NCBI GenBank assembly: GCA_027488975.1
Contig: JAIYAQ010000010.1
Coordinates: 32,952 to 96,951, forward strand
Reading direction: 5' to 3'
DNA: 64,000 bases
Origin: Cyanobium sp. E1_MAG_00006
GTDB taxonomy: Bacteria > Cyanobacteriota > Cyanobacteriia > PCC-6307 > Cyanobiaceae
Under the pieces are notes generated by a model that made no database searches, was not told the origin of the DNA, and worked only from the letters and a program-made list of their open reading frames with translations. The stretch's first letter is position 1, and each line of letters opens with the position of its first letter. Shown here piece by piece: positions 18,305 through 28,077 of this stretch. The position numbers and the translations under genes are program-made.

Positions 18305-19015
18305 ATGTCCGCGACCGTTGAGACCGCCAAGGCCGCCGAGAAGCAGGAGGTGAAGGGCTACTTCGAGACCACCGGCTTCGATCGCTGGAACCGCATCTAC
18401 AGCGATTCGGATGATGTGAACAAGGTGCAGCGCAACATCCGCATCGGCCACCAGAAAACGGTTGACAACGTGCTGGCCTGGCTGCAGGAGCAGGGCGATC
18501 TGGCCAGCCGCAGCTTCTGCGACGCCGGCTGCGGTGTGGGCAGCCTGACGCTGCCGCTGGCCCAGCTGGGGGCGGGCTCGATCGCCGCCTCCGACCTCTC
18601 CGCCGCGATGGTGCAGGAGGCGGAGCGCCGCTCGATCGAAGCCGCTGTAAAGCCAGGCCAGATCAGCTTTCTGGCTTCCGATCTGGAGAGCCTCATGGGT
18701 CGCTACGACACGGTGATCTGCCTGGATGTGTTCATCCACTACCCGCAGCAGCCGGCCGAGGAGATGGTGCGCCATCTTGCCTCGCTGGCCGAGCGGCACC
18801 TGCTCGTGAGCTTCGCCCCCTACACCCCCCTGCTGGCGCTGCTCAAGGGCATCGGCCAGCTGTTCCCCGGCCCCAGCAAAACCACCCGCGCCTACACCCT
18901 GCGCGAGGAGGGCATCGTCAAAGCGGCGGCTGAGGCCGGCTTCGTGCTCAAGCGCCGCAGCCTCAACAAGGCGCCCTTCTACTTCTCGCGGCTCCTGGCC
19001 TTCGAGAAGGCCTGA
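18305..19015 (+). CDS. chlM: magnesium protoporphyrin IX methyltransferase
   Basis: 236 residues from the ATG at 18305. The N-terminal block VKGYFETTGFDRWNRIYSD is the diagnostic ChlM/BchM motif. The SAM-binding loop is FCDAGCGVGSLTLPLA and the C-terminus YFSRLLAFEKA is also family-typical. It methylates the propionate of Mg-protoporphyrin IX in chlorophyll synthesis at the membrane surface. Convergent with the RluA-like gene with one base between their stops. Confidence 0.95.
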   Translation: MSATVETAKAAEKQEVKGYFETTGFDRWNRIYSDSDDVNKVQRNIRIGHQKTVDNVLAWLQEQGDLASRSFCDAGCGVGSLTLPLAQLGAGSIAASDLSAAMVQEAERRSIEAAVKPGQISFLASDLESLMGRYDTVICLDVFIHYPQQPAEEMVRHLASLAERHLLVSFAPYTPLLALLKGIGQLFPGPSKTTRAYTLREEGIVKAAAEAGFVLKRRSLNKAPFYFSRLLAFEKA

Positions 19016-19016
19016 T

Positions 19017-20087
19017 TCAGGCGACTCCGGTCTCCAGCAGCGGCGGCAGCGGGGCCTGCAGCTTCAGAAGCTGGCCGTCCGGGCTGGTGAGATCGAGGCG
19101 GTGGGCGTGCAGCTGGTAACCGCCATCCCCTGGCAGGGCCTCGGGATGGGCCTGCCCCCCCGGCCGGTAGAGCGGATCGCCGAGCAATGGCGCGCCGAGG
19201 GCGGCGGTGTGGATGCGGATCTGGTGGGGCCGGCCGGTGGCGATCGACACCGCCACCAGGCAGCTGTCTTGGCGGCGCTCCAGCAGGGTGAGGGCGCTGC
19301 GCGACGGCAGGGCCGCCGGGTCATCCGGCGGGGCCGCACACCAGATCTGGCCCAGGCGCGGATGGGGGCGTCGGCTGATCGGTGTGGAGAGCGGCCGGGT
19401 TTCTCCGATCGCCCAGTCGGCCGGCAAGGGCTGGGTGAGGGCGCGATACAGCTTGTGGCACCGCTGCGGTAACAACGGCGATGGCTCGCCGGGCCGGCCA
19501 CTGCTGTCGCGCAGCAGGGCACTGAGCCAGGCGCGACTGGCGGCGGAGCGGGCACACACCAGCAGGCCGGAGGTGAAGCGGCCGAGGCGATGGACCGGCC
19601 GAGGCAGACCCGGGGCATCGGCGCCGGAGCGGATCGCACCGGCGCTGATCACACCGGATCGGGCCCAGCCCTCCAGCTGCGCCAGCAGCGTGTGGGCCAG
19701 GAAACCGCCGGCGGGCAGCACCGGTAGGCCGCTAGGTTTGTTGACCACCAGCAGATCGCCGTCGTCGAACACGATCGATTGCTGCTGCAGCACCGGCACG
19801 GCGGCCTCCTGCCAGGGGGGCCGATGCCAGACCAGCCGATCGCCCGGCTGCAGGGGCCCATCGGCCCGGAGCCTCTGGCCGTTGCACAGGATCTCGCCGG
19901 CGGCCAGGCGCTCCTCCCACACCCGCTGATCCGAGTGCGGATAGCGGCTGGCGTAGAAGGCAATAGTGCTGGCCGCGGGCTCGCGGACGCGGTCGCGGTA
20001 GAGGTGACCGGCGTTCAAGGCCGCAGGCAGCCACGGCGCATCGCTGGCTGCGTCGCCGGCTGCGCCTGTGCCGGGATCGCTACTCAA
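19017..20087 (-). CDS. RluA-family pseudouridine synthase homologue lacking the catalytic Asp
   Basis: 356 residues starting at a TTG that overlaps the stop of the upstream response regulator by 8 bases; no ATG or GTG is available nearby. An N-terminal S4-like segment (WEERLAAGEILCNGQRL, residues 57-73) is followed by the synthase domain: LLVVNKPSGLPVLP, the signature loop and GRPHQIRIHTAALGAPLLGDPLY. In RluA enzymes the loop is HRLDxxTSG with Asp as nucleophile; here it reads HRLGRFTSG, with Gly169 encoded by GGC at 19581-19583. The protein may be a catalytically dead RNA-binding paralogue, or may use another residue. Confidence 0.82.
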   Translation of the reverse strand: MSSDPGTGAAGDAASDAPWLPAALNAGHLYRDRVREPAASTIAFYASRYPHSDQRVWEERLAAGEILCNGQRLRADGPLQPGDRLVWHRPPWQEAAVPVLQQQSIVFDDGDLLVVNKPSGLPVLPAGGFLAHTLLAQLEGWARSGVISAGAIRSGADAPGLPRPVHRLGRFTSGLLVCARSAASRAWLSALLRDSSGRPGEPSPLLPQRCHKLYRALTQPLPADWAIGETRPLSTPISRRPHPRLGQIWCAAPPDDPAALPSRSALTLLERRQDSCLVAVSIATGRPHQIRIHTAALGAPLLGDPLYRPGGQAHPEALPGDGGYQLHAHRLDLTSPDGQLLKLQAPLPPLLETGVA

Positions 20088-20832
20088 CCAGGCTGTTCTC
20101 GAGGGCGTAGCGCACCAGCTCCGTTCGGCTAGCGGTGCCGGTCTTGGTGAACAGACGGCTCACATACTTCTCGACGTTGCGGATCGAGGTTTCCAGCCGG
20201 CGGGCGATCTCCTTGTTCATCATTCCCTCGGCCACCAGCTGCAGCACCGAGGCCTCACGCGGGGTGAACTCGTGGCGGATGCCGCCGCTGGGCTTGCGGC
20301 TGCCACCGGTGCCCAGCAGCGAGCGGATCTCGGTGATCTGCTTGGCCATCTGACCGATATCGGCATCGGCGAAGCGGGCGGCCTCCGCCAGCAGACGCTC
20401 CTGGCGGCGCACCACGTTGCGCACGCGGGCCACGAGCTCGTCGGGATCGAACGGCTTGGGGATGTAGTCGTCGCAGCCGGCCTGGAAGCCCTCGATGCGA
20501 TCGGCCGTCATCCCCTTGGCGGTGAGGAAGATCACCGGCGTGCCGCCGAGGCGCTCATCGTCGCGCAGCTTGCGCAACAGGCCGTAGCCATCGAGCCGCG
20601 GCATCATCACGTCCGAGATCACCAGATCCGGCAGCAGCTCCTGGGCCTTGGTCCAGCCGTCGTCGCCATCGACGGCGGTGGTGACCTGAAAACCCTCGTC
20701 CTCGAGATAGGCCTGCACGGCGGTGCGCAGGCCCGGTTCATCGTCCACCAGCAGCAGGCGGACCGGTGGTGCGGGCTGGGCCGTTGCCTCTGACGGGGCT
20801 TCGGCGGCCAGGGAGTCGGGTTCGAGGCTCAT
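20080..20832 (-). CDS. NarL/LuxR-type response regulator, Ycf29-like
   Basis: 250 residues from the ATG at 20832. The receiver domain (about 24-145) has the acidic pair Asp30/Asp31, the phospho-acceptor Asp74 (LVISDVMMPRLDGYG) and the FLTAKG lysine. A linker leads to a LuxR HTH at about 185-250 (FTPREASVLQLVAEGMMNKEIARRL). The architecture and sequence agree with the Ycf29 response-regulator family kept in cyanobacteria and some plastids. The cognate kinase is not in the window. Its stop overlaps the start of the RluA-like gene. Confidence 0.85.
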   Translation of the reverse strand: MSLEPDSLAAEAPSEATAQPAPPVRLLLVDDEPGLRTAVQAYLEDEGFQVTTAVDGDDGWTKAQELLPDLVISDVMMPRLDGYGLLRKLRDDERLGGTPVIFLTAKGMTADRIEGFQAGCDDYIPKPFDPDELVARVRNVVRRQERLLAEAARFADADIGQMAKQITEIRSLLGTGGSRKPSGGIRHEFTPREASVLQLVAEGMMNKEIARRLETSIRNVEKYVSRLFTKTGTASRTELVRYALENSLVE

Positions 20833-20866
20833 GGCCCGCAGGGCGGCAGGAAGCGGTGGCCGCAAT

Positions 20867-21403
20867 CTATCGAGCACCTCCGGAAATCACCTGCTGCTGC
20901 TCGCGCAGGGTTCCCGAATAGCCCAGCCGGCGGGCCAGGGCGCTGAGCGTGGCCGGGTCCTTGCCGGCCTGCTCGGGATAACAGGCCGCCCACCAGATCT
21001 GATGGTTGAGCCGGTTGGACTCGGTGACCATGCCGCCGGGGTTGAGCTCGAGGATCAGCAGATCCCTGCCGCGGCGGGTGAGCCGCATCGGCGCCTCGGG
21101 GGCGCAGCGCAGGGTTTCCACCGCCAGCTTCACGCCGCTGGGCTCCTCCAGCCAGACCACGATCGTGCGGGCGCTCGGATCGCGGGGATCGGGCTTGGCG
21201 TCGTGGACGCCGATGGCATAGGTGCCCTCCATGGTCTGCCACTGCCGCAGCAGCACCAGCCCGGCGGGGCGCTGCTGCTCCGAATTGCGGAACGGGTTGC
21301 TGGCATCCGGCGCTCCGATGGACGTCTGGGCCGCTGCAGGCAGCGATGCGGCCAGCAGTGACAGCAGGGCTGCCAGGGCTGAGCGCTGACGAACAGCGGC
21401 CAT
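20867..21403 (-). CDS. secreted hypothetical protein (178 aa)
   Basis: 178 residues from the ATG at 21403. A signal peptide of about 25 residues (LAALLSLLAASLPAAAQ) precedes a soluble domain with LVLLRQWQTMEGTYAIGVHDAK, IVVWLEEPSGVKLAVETL and NHQIWWAACYPEQAGK. It has two Cys (in LRCAPEAP and AACYPE) that could pair outside the cytoplasm. It lies 34 bases before the response regulator gene. I do not recognise the family. Confidence 0.65.
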   Translation of the reverse strand: MAAVRQRSALAALLSLLAASLPAAAQTSIGAPDASNPFRNSEQQRPAGLVLLRQWQTMEGTYAIGVHDAKPDPRDPSARTIVVWLEEPSGVKLAVETLRCAPEAPMRLTRRGRDLLILELNPGGMVTESNRLNHQIWWAACYPEQAGKDPATLSALARRLGYSGTLREQQQVISGGAR

Positions 21404-21442
21404 CGGGCGTGCAGGCGCAGGTGCTTGCCAGCATGGGCGCAC

Positions 21443-22600
21443 ATGGGCAACGCCGTCGTTTACCTGGACCATCAGGCCAGCACCCCCTGCGAGCCAGGGG
21501 TGCTGAAGGCGATGGCGCCCTGGTGGACCAGCCAGGCCGCCAATCCCTCCAGCCGGCTGCACCGACCGGGGCTGCTGGCGGCGGCGGCGGTGGAGCAGGC
21601 CCGCGGCCGCATCGCCACCGGCCTGGCCGTGAAGCCGGAGCAGGTGGTGTTCACCAGCGGTGCCACCGAAGCCAACAACCTCGCCCTCAAGGGCCTGGCG
21701 GAGGCCGAACTCGAGGCCGGCGGCCGGCGGCGGCATCTGATCACCGTGGCCACGGAACACCGCGCGGTGCTCGATCCACTGCGGCACCTCGAACGGCATG
21801 GCTTTCCGCTCACCGTGCTGCCGGTGGGATCCGATGGCCTGCTGGAGCCGGCGGTGCTGGAAGCGGCCCTGCGACCCGACACGCTGCTGGTGAGCGTGAT
21901 GGCCGCCAACAACGAGATCGGTGTGCTGCAGCCGCTGGCGGCCATCGGCGCCCTCTGCCGCGAGCGGGGCATCCGTTTCCACTGCGATGCCGCCCAGGCC
22001 GTGGGCCACATCCCCCTGCAGCCGGCGGCGCTCGGCATCGACCTGCTCAGCTTCAGCGGCCACAAGCTGGGTGGACCGATGGGCATCGGGGCCCTGGTGG
22101 TCGGGCCCGATGTGCGGCTGGTGCCGCAGCTGCACGGCGGCGGCCAGGAGCAGGGCCTGCGGGCCGGCTCGCCACCCCTGCCACTGATCGTGGGGCTGGG
22201 GGCGGCCGTGGAGCTGGCCCTGGCGGATCGGCCCGAGCGCAGCACGCGGCTGGCGGCGCTGCGCGATCAGCTCTGGCAGCAGCTGCAGGCGGCCGGCGGC
22301 ATCCGCCGTAACGGAGCCGCGGCCCCGCGGCTGGCCCACAACCTCAATGTGTGCGTGGACGGGGTGGATGGCACCGCCCTGCACAGCCGGCTGCGGCGGC
22401 AGCTGGCGGTGAGCAGCGGCTCGGCCTGCAGCAGCGGCGAGCCCTCGCACGTGCTGCAGGCCCTGGGACTGAGCCGTCAGCAGGCGGCGGCCTCAATCCG
22501 CTTCGGCCTGGGGCGCGCCACCACGGCAGAGGAGATCCAGGCAGCGGCGGAGCGGGTGCTGGAGACGATCAGGGTGCTGCGGCAGGGCCCCACAGGCTGA
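21443..22600 (+). CDS. cysteine desulfurase (NifS/IscS-like)
   Basis: 385 residues from the ATG at 21443 (a TTG six codons upstream is possible). The fold-type I PLP lysine is in LLSFSGHKLGGPMG, the N-terminal substrate block is VYLDHQASTPC, and the active-site loop is SSGSACSSGEPSH with Cys329. It releases sulfur from cysteine as an enzyme-bound persulfide for Fe-S clusters and thiolation of tRNA. No iscU- or nifU-like partner is adjacent. It converges with the DUF456 gene, overlapping by 32 bases. Confidence 0.92.
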   Translation: MGNAVVYLDHQASTPCEPGVLKAMAPWWTSQAANPSSRLHRPGLLAAAAVEQARGRIATGLAVKPEQVVFTSGATEANNLALKGLAEAELEAGGRRRHLITVATEHRAVLDPLRHLERHGFPLTVLPVGSDGLLEPAVLEAALRPDTLLVSVMAANNEIGVLQPLAAIGALCRERGIRFHCDAAQAVGHIPLQPAALGIDLLSFSGHKLGGPMGIGALVVGPDVRLVPQLHGGGQEQGLRAGSPPLPLIVGLGAAVELALADRPERSTRLAALRDQLWQQLQAAGGIRRNGAAAPRLAHNLNVCVDGVDGTALHSRLRRQLAVSSGSACSSGEPSHVLQALGLSRQQAAASIRFGLGRATTAEEIQAAAERVLETIRVLRQGPTG

Positions 22601-23123
22601 GCACCACGAATCCCGCCACACCGACCACCGCCAGCAGCGTCTGAGCCAGCTTGCTCACGAGCATGCCGCTCACCACCGCCAGGCCCACCAGGGCTGAGCG
22701 CCGCAGCAACGCCAGGCCACCGCGGCTGCGGGCCCGCAGCTCCGCCGCCAGCTCCCCCAGGGCAGCACCGAGCAGCGGGCCCAGCAGGGCCCCCAGCAGC
22801 GGCCCACCCACGGGCAGTGCCGGCAGCAGCCCCAGCAACCCCACCAGCAGACCGATCGCCGCACCCACATAGGCCCAGCGGCTGGCCTGCAGGCGTGCCG
22901 CCCCCAGCACCACCCCCAGCAGATCCGCCCCCCAGCCCAGCAGCAGCAACACGCTGGCCAACGCCAGCACCGGCCAGCCGGTGGTGAAGCCCACCGCCCA
23001 GCACCAGAGCAGCGCCCCCAGGGGCAGCAGCACCAGGCCGGGCAGCACCGGGAACAGGGCGCCGGGGATGGCCAGCACCTGCAGCAGCAGGGCCGCCCAC
23101 CAGAGCCAATCGCTGCTGTCCAT
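22569..23123 (-). CDS. DUF456-family membrane protein
   Basis: 184 residues from the ATG at 23123, with about five hydrophobic helices. The DUF456 pattern of repeated Gly/Pro-rich helices is clear (PGALFPVLPGLVLLPLG, YVGAAIGLLVGLLGLLP, GPLLGALLGPLLGAALGEL). The function of this family is not established. Its 3' end overlaps the cysteine desulfurase gene by 32 bases on the other strand. Confidence 0.82.
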   Translation of the reverse strand: MDSSDWLWWAALLLQVLAIPGALFPVLPGLVLLPLGALLWCWAVGFTTGWPVLALASVLLLLGWGADLLGVVLGAARLQASRWAYVGAAIGLLVGLLGLLPALPVGGPLLGALLGPLLGAALGELAAELRARSRGGLALLRRSALVGLAVVSGMLVSKLAQTLLAVVGVAGFVVLSLWGPAAAP

Positions 23124-23191
23124 CAATCGTGCTGCGGCGTCTGGGCGAATGCAGTTCCCATCGCTACCGTCCGGCCAGTGAGACATCAATC

Positions 23192-23968
23192 ATGGGTCTG
23201 CCGACTCCAGGCACCAATCAGCTGCAGGTGCTGCGCGCCGTTGAAGACGGATGGCAGGCCTTCTGCCGGGCCCCCTGGCCGTTCCTGTTGTTCCAGGTGC
23301 TGGCCCTGGTGATCGCGGCCCCCTTCGCGGGCCTGGTGGCCGGCGGGGTGGTGCGCCTGAGCGGGCCGGAACCTGCGTTCGTGCATCCGATCGCCGCCGG
23401 CGTGGCCGTGGTGGTGGGCGTGGTGGGCTACGTGGTGGTGGCCCTGTGGGGCGTGGTGGGTCTGGTGCGCGGCGCCTGGCTGAGCCTGGAGGGCCAACGC
23501 CCCGTGTTCCGCACCTTCACCCGCTGGGATGGGGCCGCCAGCGGCCGGCTGCTGCTCTCCACCCTCCTGCTGGCGGTGGTGGTGGCGGTGCTGGCCCTGA
23601 TCGCCTCGCTGATCGGCACGGGGCTGGGCCGCCTCAACGCCGCCCTGGCCAGCCTGCCGCTGCTGGTGTTCGCCGTGTTCTACATCTGGTTCCTGGTGAC
23701 CCAGAAGTTCCTGATCCAGCTGTCGCTGCTGGGGGCGAAGCAGCCGGTGGACACCGTGAAGGCCGGCGTGGCGGGCGTGAACCCCAGCTGGTGGGTGGTG
23801 CTCTGGCTGGCGATCGTGGAGAGCGTGATGCACGCCATCGCCCTGCTGTTCAGCTACGGCGGCCTGTTCGTGATCCTGCCGTTGATGATCTGCATCAGCA
23901 CCGCCGCCTACCGGCAGCTGTTCGGCAGCGACGACCACACCGGCCTGCTCAGTGAGCCTCAGGGCTGA
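23192..23968 (+). CDS. polytopic membrane protein of unknown function
   Basis: 258 residues from the ATG at 23192 with five to six membrane helices. The beginning ([21 protein letters not shown]) parallels that of the minus-strand membrane protein at 27313-28020 (AWEAFLAHVPTILLIWLATAV), and both have a mid-protein amphipathic segment and a final helix before a short polar tail, so the two are probably paralogues. No transporter motif is recognised. It overlaps rsmH by 10 bases at its end. Confidence 0.7.
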   Translation: MGLPTPGTNQLQVLRAVEDGWQAFCRAPWPFLLFQVLALVIAAPFAGLVAGGVVRLSGPEPAFVHPIAAGVAVVVGVVGYVVVALWGVVGLVRGAWLSLEGQRPVFRTFTRWDGAASGRLLLSTLLLAVVVAVLALIASLIGTGLGRLNAALASLPLLVFAVFYIWFLVTQKFLIQLSLLGAKQPVDTVKAGVAGVNPSWWVVLWLAIVESVMHAIALLFSYGGLFVILPLMICISTAAYRQLFGSDDHTGLLSEPQG

Positions 23969-24876
23969 CGCCGCCGGGCCAGGCGCCACTTGGCCGAACG
24001 GCTGCGGGGGTTGGAGCTCTGCTCCTCCTCCGCAGCCGTTTCCGGTTTGCGGGTCACACGCTGCAGCCGCTCGTCGCTGACGAAGGCCGTCTTGACACGC
24101 CGGTCTTCCAGGGAGTGGAAGCTGATCACGCCGAACAGGCCGCCGGGCAGCAGCCAGTCGGGCGCGGCGGTCAGCAGGCGATCGAGCACGCCGAGTTCAT
24201 CGTTCACAGCGATGCGCAGGGCCTGAAAGGTGCGGGTGGCGGGATGGATACGGCCACGCCGTGCCTGCGGCGGATAGCAACCGGCGACGCAGTAGGCCAG
24301 AGCGGCGGTGCCACTGAAGGGGCCCTGCTCGGCCAGCTGCAGCTTGATCTTGCGCGCAATGCGGCGCGACAGCCGCTCCTCGCCGTAGGCGTAGATCAGA
24401 TCCGCCAGCTCGGCTTCCTCGAGGCGCTCGATCAGCTCGGCCGCGCTCTCGCCGGCCGCGGGGTTCATGCGCATGTCGAGCGGGCCATCCAGGCGGAAGC
24501 TGAAGCCCCGCTCGGCCACATCCAGCTGCGGGCTGCTCACGCCCAGATCGGCCAGCACCGCCAGGGCCGGCTCCGGCGGCGTGTAGGCCGCGAAGTTGCT
24601 GGCCACGATCGCGACGCGATCGCCGAAGGGGGCCAGGCGCTCGGCCGCCGCCGCCCGGGCTGTGGGGTCCTGATCGAGGCCGATCAGCCGCAGGCGCGGA
24701 TGGGCCTCCAGCAGCAGCGCGCTATGGCCGCCGCCGCCGAGGGTGCAGTCGATCAGCAGCCCATCGCTGCGCTGTTCCAGCAGGGGAGCGAGCTCGGCAA
24801 AGCCGGCCAGCACCTGCTCCGCCAGCACGGGCTGATGTTGAAAGGCGCCTTCTGTAGCCAACGGCGCCTCAGCCAC
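23959..24876 (-). CDS. rsmH: 16S rRNA (cytosine-1402-N4)-methyltransferase
   Basis: 305 residues starting at a GTG that overlaps the TGA of the TerB-like gene (8 bases). Conserved RsmH/MraW blocks: [32 protein letters not shown] (SAM loop), [54 protein letters not shown] and [13 protein letters not shown]. It methylates C1402 of 16S rRNA. The C-terminal tail is basic ([14 protein letters not shown]). It is probably co-translated with the TerB-like gene rather than in a dcw cluster, which is absent here. Confidence 0.94.
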   Translation of the reverse strand: MAEAPLATEGAFQHQPVLAEQVLAGFAELAPLLEQRSDGLLIDCTLGGGGHSALLLEAHPRLRLIGLDQDPTARAAAAERLAPFGDRVAIVASNFAAYTPPEPALAVLADLGVSSPQLDVAERGFSFRLDGPLDMRMNPAAGESAAELIERLEEAELADLIYAYGEERLSRRIARKIKLQLAEQGPFSGTAALAYCVAGCYPPQARRGRIHPATRTFQALRIAVNDELGVLDRLLTAAPDWLLPGGLFGVISFHSLEDRRVKTAFVSDERLQRVTRKPETAAEEEQSSNPRSRSAKWRLARRRQP

Positions 24877-25525
24877 GGGCGCTCTGGCGCGGGGAGGCCC
24901 AGCGCTGCAGGGGCGCCGCCAGCCGACGGCGCAACCGCTCCCGCCGACCCGGCGGGAGCCGGAGCTCAGCTGGAAGATCCAGACGATCCAGGTCCCGCGG
25001 GTCGACGTCCAGGGCTTTCAGCAGCCGGGTGAGCAGATGCTGCTCCGCTGGCGCGATGCGGCCGTCGGCGTCAGCCAGGAGGCTGTAGAAGCCCGCGATG
25101 GCCAGGCGCAGGCTGGGGTCGCCGAGAGCCGCCAAGGTGCCGCACACCCCGGCCAGATCCACCGAACCCTGCAGGCTGAGGGAGCGGCGCTGCTGGTCCT
25201 GCAGGTTGAGCAGGGCCATGCCCCGGGTGAACAGCTCCCATTCATCGTTGCCGAACTGGGCGTCCGCCATCCCCAGGGCCAGCGCCCCCGCCAGGATCGC
25301 CAGGCCCTCCTCCCCCCGGCCGGCCAGGGGGCTGAGCAGGGCGTCCTGGCTCCGCTGCAGCAGAGCCAGCCGCCGGGCCGCTCGCCGCCGGACGGGGGCC
25401 AGCAGCCAGTCGGCCACAGCGCGGGCCAGTCCACGCAGCAGCCGCGTCAGCGGTGACAGCGATGCCGATGGCAAAGTCCGTGCCTGGTGGCGGCGAGGAA
25501 CGCTGCGGTCTGGCTTCGTCACCAC
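24869..25525 (-). CDS. TerB-like domain protein
   Basis: About 218 residues if started at the GTG at 25525; there is no ATG nearby, and a second GTG (25522) or a TTG (25474) are alternatives. The C-terminal half holds an acidic EF-hand-like helical pair, [27 protein letters not shown], characteristic of TerB/DnaJ-associated modules. The N-terminal half is Arg/Leu-rich helical. A second TerB-like gene occurs at 45711-46280. Function unknown; it is coupled to rsmH by an 8-base overlap. Confidence 0.6.
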   Translation of the reverse strand: MVTKPDRSVPRRHQARTLPSASLSPLTRLLRGLARAVADWLLAPVRRRAARRLALLQRSQDALLSPLAGRGEEGLAILAGALALGMADAQFGNDEWELFTRGMALLNLQDQQRRSLSLQGSVDLAGVCGTLAALGDPSLRLAIAGFYSLLADADGRIAPAEQHLLTRLLKALDVDPRDLDRLDLPAELRLPPGRRERLRRRLAAPLQRWASPRQSARG

Positions 25526-25670
25526 GATCCAGGCCGCTGCCAGGCCGATATACCGTTGGCACCACCGTACCGGCGGCAGCGGCAGCGGATCCTCACCGTG
25601 CTCGCCTGCCGACCGAAGTTCGGGCCCGCCGTTCCTAAGATCGCGACATCTTGCCCCTGGCCACGGCCCC

Positions 25671-26855
25671 ATGACGCAGCTGGAGACGCGCACGGAGCCG
25701 ATGGTGGTCAACTTCGGCCCCCATCACCCCTCAATGCACGGGGTGTTGCGGCTGGTGGTGACCCTCGACGGCGAGGACGTGGTGGATTGCGAGCCGGTGA
25801 TCGGCTACCTGCACCGCGGCATGGAGAAGATCGCCGAGAACCGCACGAACGTGATGTTCGTGCCCTATGTGAGCCGCATGGACTATGCGGCCGGCATGTT
25901 CTACGAGGCGATCGTGGTGAACGCACCCGAACGCCTCGCTGATGTGCCGGTGCCGAAGCGCGCCAGCTACATCCGCGTCCTGATGCTGGAGCTCAACCGC
26001 ATCGCCAACCACCTGCTCTGGCTTGGCCCCTTCCTGGCGGACGTGGGCGCGCAGACGCCGTTCTTCTACATCTTCCGCGAGCGGGAGATGATTTACGACC
26101 TCTGGGAAGCCGCCACCGGCCAGCGCCTGATCAACAACAACTACTTCCGCATCGGCGGGGTGGCAGCTGATCTGCCCTACGGCTGGCTGGAGAAGTGCCT
26201 CGACTTCTGCGATTGGTTCGGCCCCAAGATCGACGAATACGAGAAGCTGATCACCAACAACCCGATCTTCCGCAAGCGGATTGAAGGGCTGGGCGTGATC
26301 ACACGCGAGCAGGCGATCAACTGGAGCCTGTCGGGCCCGATGCTGCGCGCCTCCGGCGTGCCCTGGGATCTGCGCAAGGTGGATCACTACGAGTGCTACG
26401 ACGATTTCGACTGGGACGTGGCCTGGCAGACGGAAGGCGATTGCTATGCCCGCTATCGCGTGCGCATCCAGGAGATGCGCGAATCGCTGAAGATCCTGCG
26501 CCAGGCCTGCGCCATGATTCCCGGCGGCCCCACCGAGCTCCTGGAAGCCCGCCGCATGGCCGAGGGCAAGGGAAGCGAGTTCACCGGCTTCGACTACCAG
26601 ATCGTGGCCAAGAAGGTGGCTCCCACCTTCAAGATTCCCAGCGGTGAGCTCTACACCCGTCTGGAATCCGGCAAAGGCGAGATCGGTGTGCTCATTCAGG
26701 GCAACGACGACGTCACCCCCTGGCGCTTCAAGATTCGCGCCGCCGACTTCAACAACCTCCAGATCCTGCCCCACATCCTCAAGGGGGCCAAGGTGGCCGA
26801 CATCATGGCCATCCTCGGCTCGATCGACGTGATCATGGGCTCGGTAGATCGCTAA
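25671..26855 (+). CDS. ndhH: NAD(P)H-quinone oxidoreductase subunit H (NuoD-like, 49 kDa)
   Basis: 394 residues. The NuoD/NdhH N-terminus [19 protein letters not shown], containing the quinone-site His pair, is unmistakable, as is [19 protein letters not shown]. The C-terminus [18 protein letters not shown] is the conserved quinone-binding tail. It is a peripheral-arm subunit of NDH-1 and is, as usual in cyanobacteria, separated from the ndhAIGE group. The start is the ATG at 25671, with a TAAGAT sequence at 25636-25641 that could serve as a -10 element. Confidence 0.97.
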   Translation: MTQLETRTEPMVVNFGPHHPSMHGVLRLVVTLDGEDVVDCEPVIGYLHRGMEKIAENRTNVMFVPYVSRMDYAAGMFYEAIVVNAPERLADVPVPKRASYIRVLMLELNRIANHLLWLGPFLADVGAQTPFFYIFREREMIYDLWEAATGQRLINNNYFRIGGVAADLPYGWLEKCLDFCDWFGPKIDEYEKLITNNPIFRKRIEGLGVITREQAINWSLSGPMLRASGVPWDLRKVDHYECYDDFDWDVAWQTEGDCYARYRVRIQEMRESLKILRQACAMIPGGPTELLEARRMAEGKGSEFTGFDYQIVAKKVAPTFKIPSGELYTRLESGKGEIGVLIQGNDDVTPWRFKIRAADFNNLQILPHILKGAKVADIMAILGSIDVIMGSVDR

Positions 26856-26858
26856 CCG

Positions 26859-27269
26859 TTGCGGCGCTTCCTGGGCCGGATCCGGCACGCCGGCGTTCTC
26901 CTGCCTGCAGCGCTGACCGGCTACCTCTGGTTCAAGGGGCAGCACCCCCTGCTTCCGGGGATGCCGTGTCCGCTGCGGGCGCTCACCGGCATCCCCTGCC
27001 CCACCTGCTTCCTCACCCGCGCCACGGCCGCCGCGCTCACGGGAAACCTGGCCGGATCCGTGCAGCTGCACGCCTTCGGACCCATCGCCGCGGCCATGTT
27101 GGTTTGGTGGTCGATCACGGCGATCCGCCAGCGGCGGATGATGCCACGGGATGTGCCTGCCTTGCCTCTGGCTGTGGCCGGCCTGGGGCTGCTGAGCTAC
27201 TGGCTGCTGCGGCTATGGCTGCGCTACGGGCTGGGGTTCGTGGGGTTTCCGGCCTTTCCGAGCGGCTGA
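26859..27269 (+). CDS. DUF2752-family membrane protein
   Basis: 136 residues beginning at a TTG three bases after the ndhH stop. It has the DUF2752 Cys motif CPLRALTGIPCPTCFLTRA near residues 42-60, placed between membrane helices, with about three helices in all. The family is widespread but uncharacterised; the conserved cysteines suggest metal or redox chemistry. It is probably transcribed together with ndhH. The start is supported only by the lack of a better one. Confidence 0.75.
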   Translation: MRRFLGRIRHAGVLLPAALTGYLWFKGQHPLLPGMPCPLRALTGIPCPTCFLTRATAAALTGNLAGSVQLHAFGPIAAAMLVWWSITAIRQRRMMPRDVPALPLAVAGLGLLSYWLLRLWLRYGLGFVGFPAFPSG

Positions 27270-27312
27270 ATGCAGGCCCAAGGCCCAGCGGGCTCCGCAG
27301 GGCCTCGGCCGC

Positions 27313-28020
27313 TCAGGAGATCAGACCCTTGTGATACGCAGCGTTCTGCAGATAAAAAGTGCTCACCGGAACCGCCAGCAGCGCCCCGAGGCCGCAGCTG
27401 CAGACCGACACCAGAGCCACCAGCAACCAGGCGAGGATCTCGAGCAGGATGAAGCTGCCGCCGTTCGGTGAGCGGTACACCGCCTGGAAGGAGGCGGCAA
27501 AGGCATCCGTGATCGGCTGATCCGTGAGGAAGATGCGATTCACGTAGATCGGCATCACCAGGGCCACCAGAATCCCCGGCACGATGCAAAGCACGAAACC
27601 CACGGCCGCCACCAGGGAAAACAGCAGCCCGGCCAGCAGGTAACGCCCTGGACGACGGAGCAGTTCACGGAAGGCCGCCTCCACGGTGATCACCTCGCCG
27701 CTGGCGTAATGCATGGCCGGCACGGCCACGAACAACACTCCCACCAGGCTGGAGAGAATCGCGAAGGGCAACTGCCCCAGCTGCCCGAGCAACGTGGCGA
27801 TCGAGAAGGCCGAATCCGAGCCGGTGGAACCGGACACCCCGAAGCCCACCAGCAGGATCAACCAGGTCACCGCTGCTCCGAGAGCGGCGAGTACTGCTGT
27901 GGCGAGCCAGATCAGCAGGATCGTGGGCACATGGGCCAGGAATGCCTCCCAGGCCCGGTTCAGGGTGGGCTGTTCGGTGGCACTCGCAGAGGCCATGGGC
28001 TGGAATCGAATTGGAGGCAT
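27313..28020 (-). CDS. polytopic membrane protein, likely paralogue of the 23.2-kb gene
   Basis: 235 residues from the ATG at 28020 (or 227 from the ATG at 27996). Six hydrophobic segments, beginning AWEAFLAHVPTILLIWLATAVLAALG; the loop EVITVEAAFRELLRRPGRYLLAGLLF and the LCIVPGILVALVMPIYVNRIFL helix pair resemble the DUF975-like or GlpQ-membrane-domain pattern seen in proteins that surround other factors. No function can be assigned. Divergent from the thioesterase with 57 bases between starts. Confidence 0.7.
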   Translation of the reverse strand: MPPIRFQPMASASATEQPTLNRAWEAFLAHVPTILLIWLATAVLAALGAAVTWLILLVGFGVSGSTGSDSAFSIATLLGQLGQLPFAILSSLVGVLFVAVPAMHYASGEVITVEAAFRELLRRPGRYLLAGLLFSLVAAVGFVLCIVPGILVALVMPIYVNRIFLTDQPITDAFAASFQAVYRSPNGGSFILLEILAWLLVALVSVCSCGLGALLAVPVSTFYLQNAAYHKGLIS

Positions 28021-28077
28021 GCTGACGGGGGGATGGCTCGGCCACAACCCCCGAGCTGTCGCGCCGATCACCCCGCC

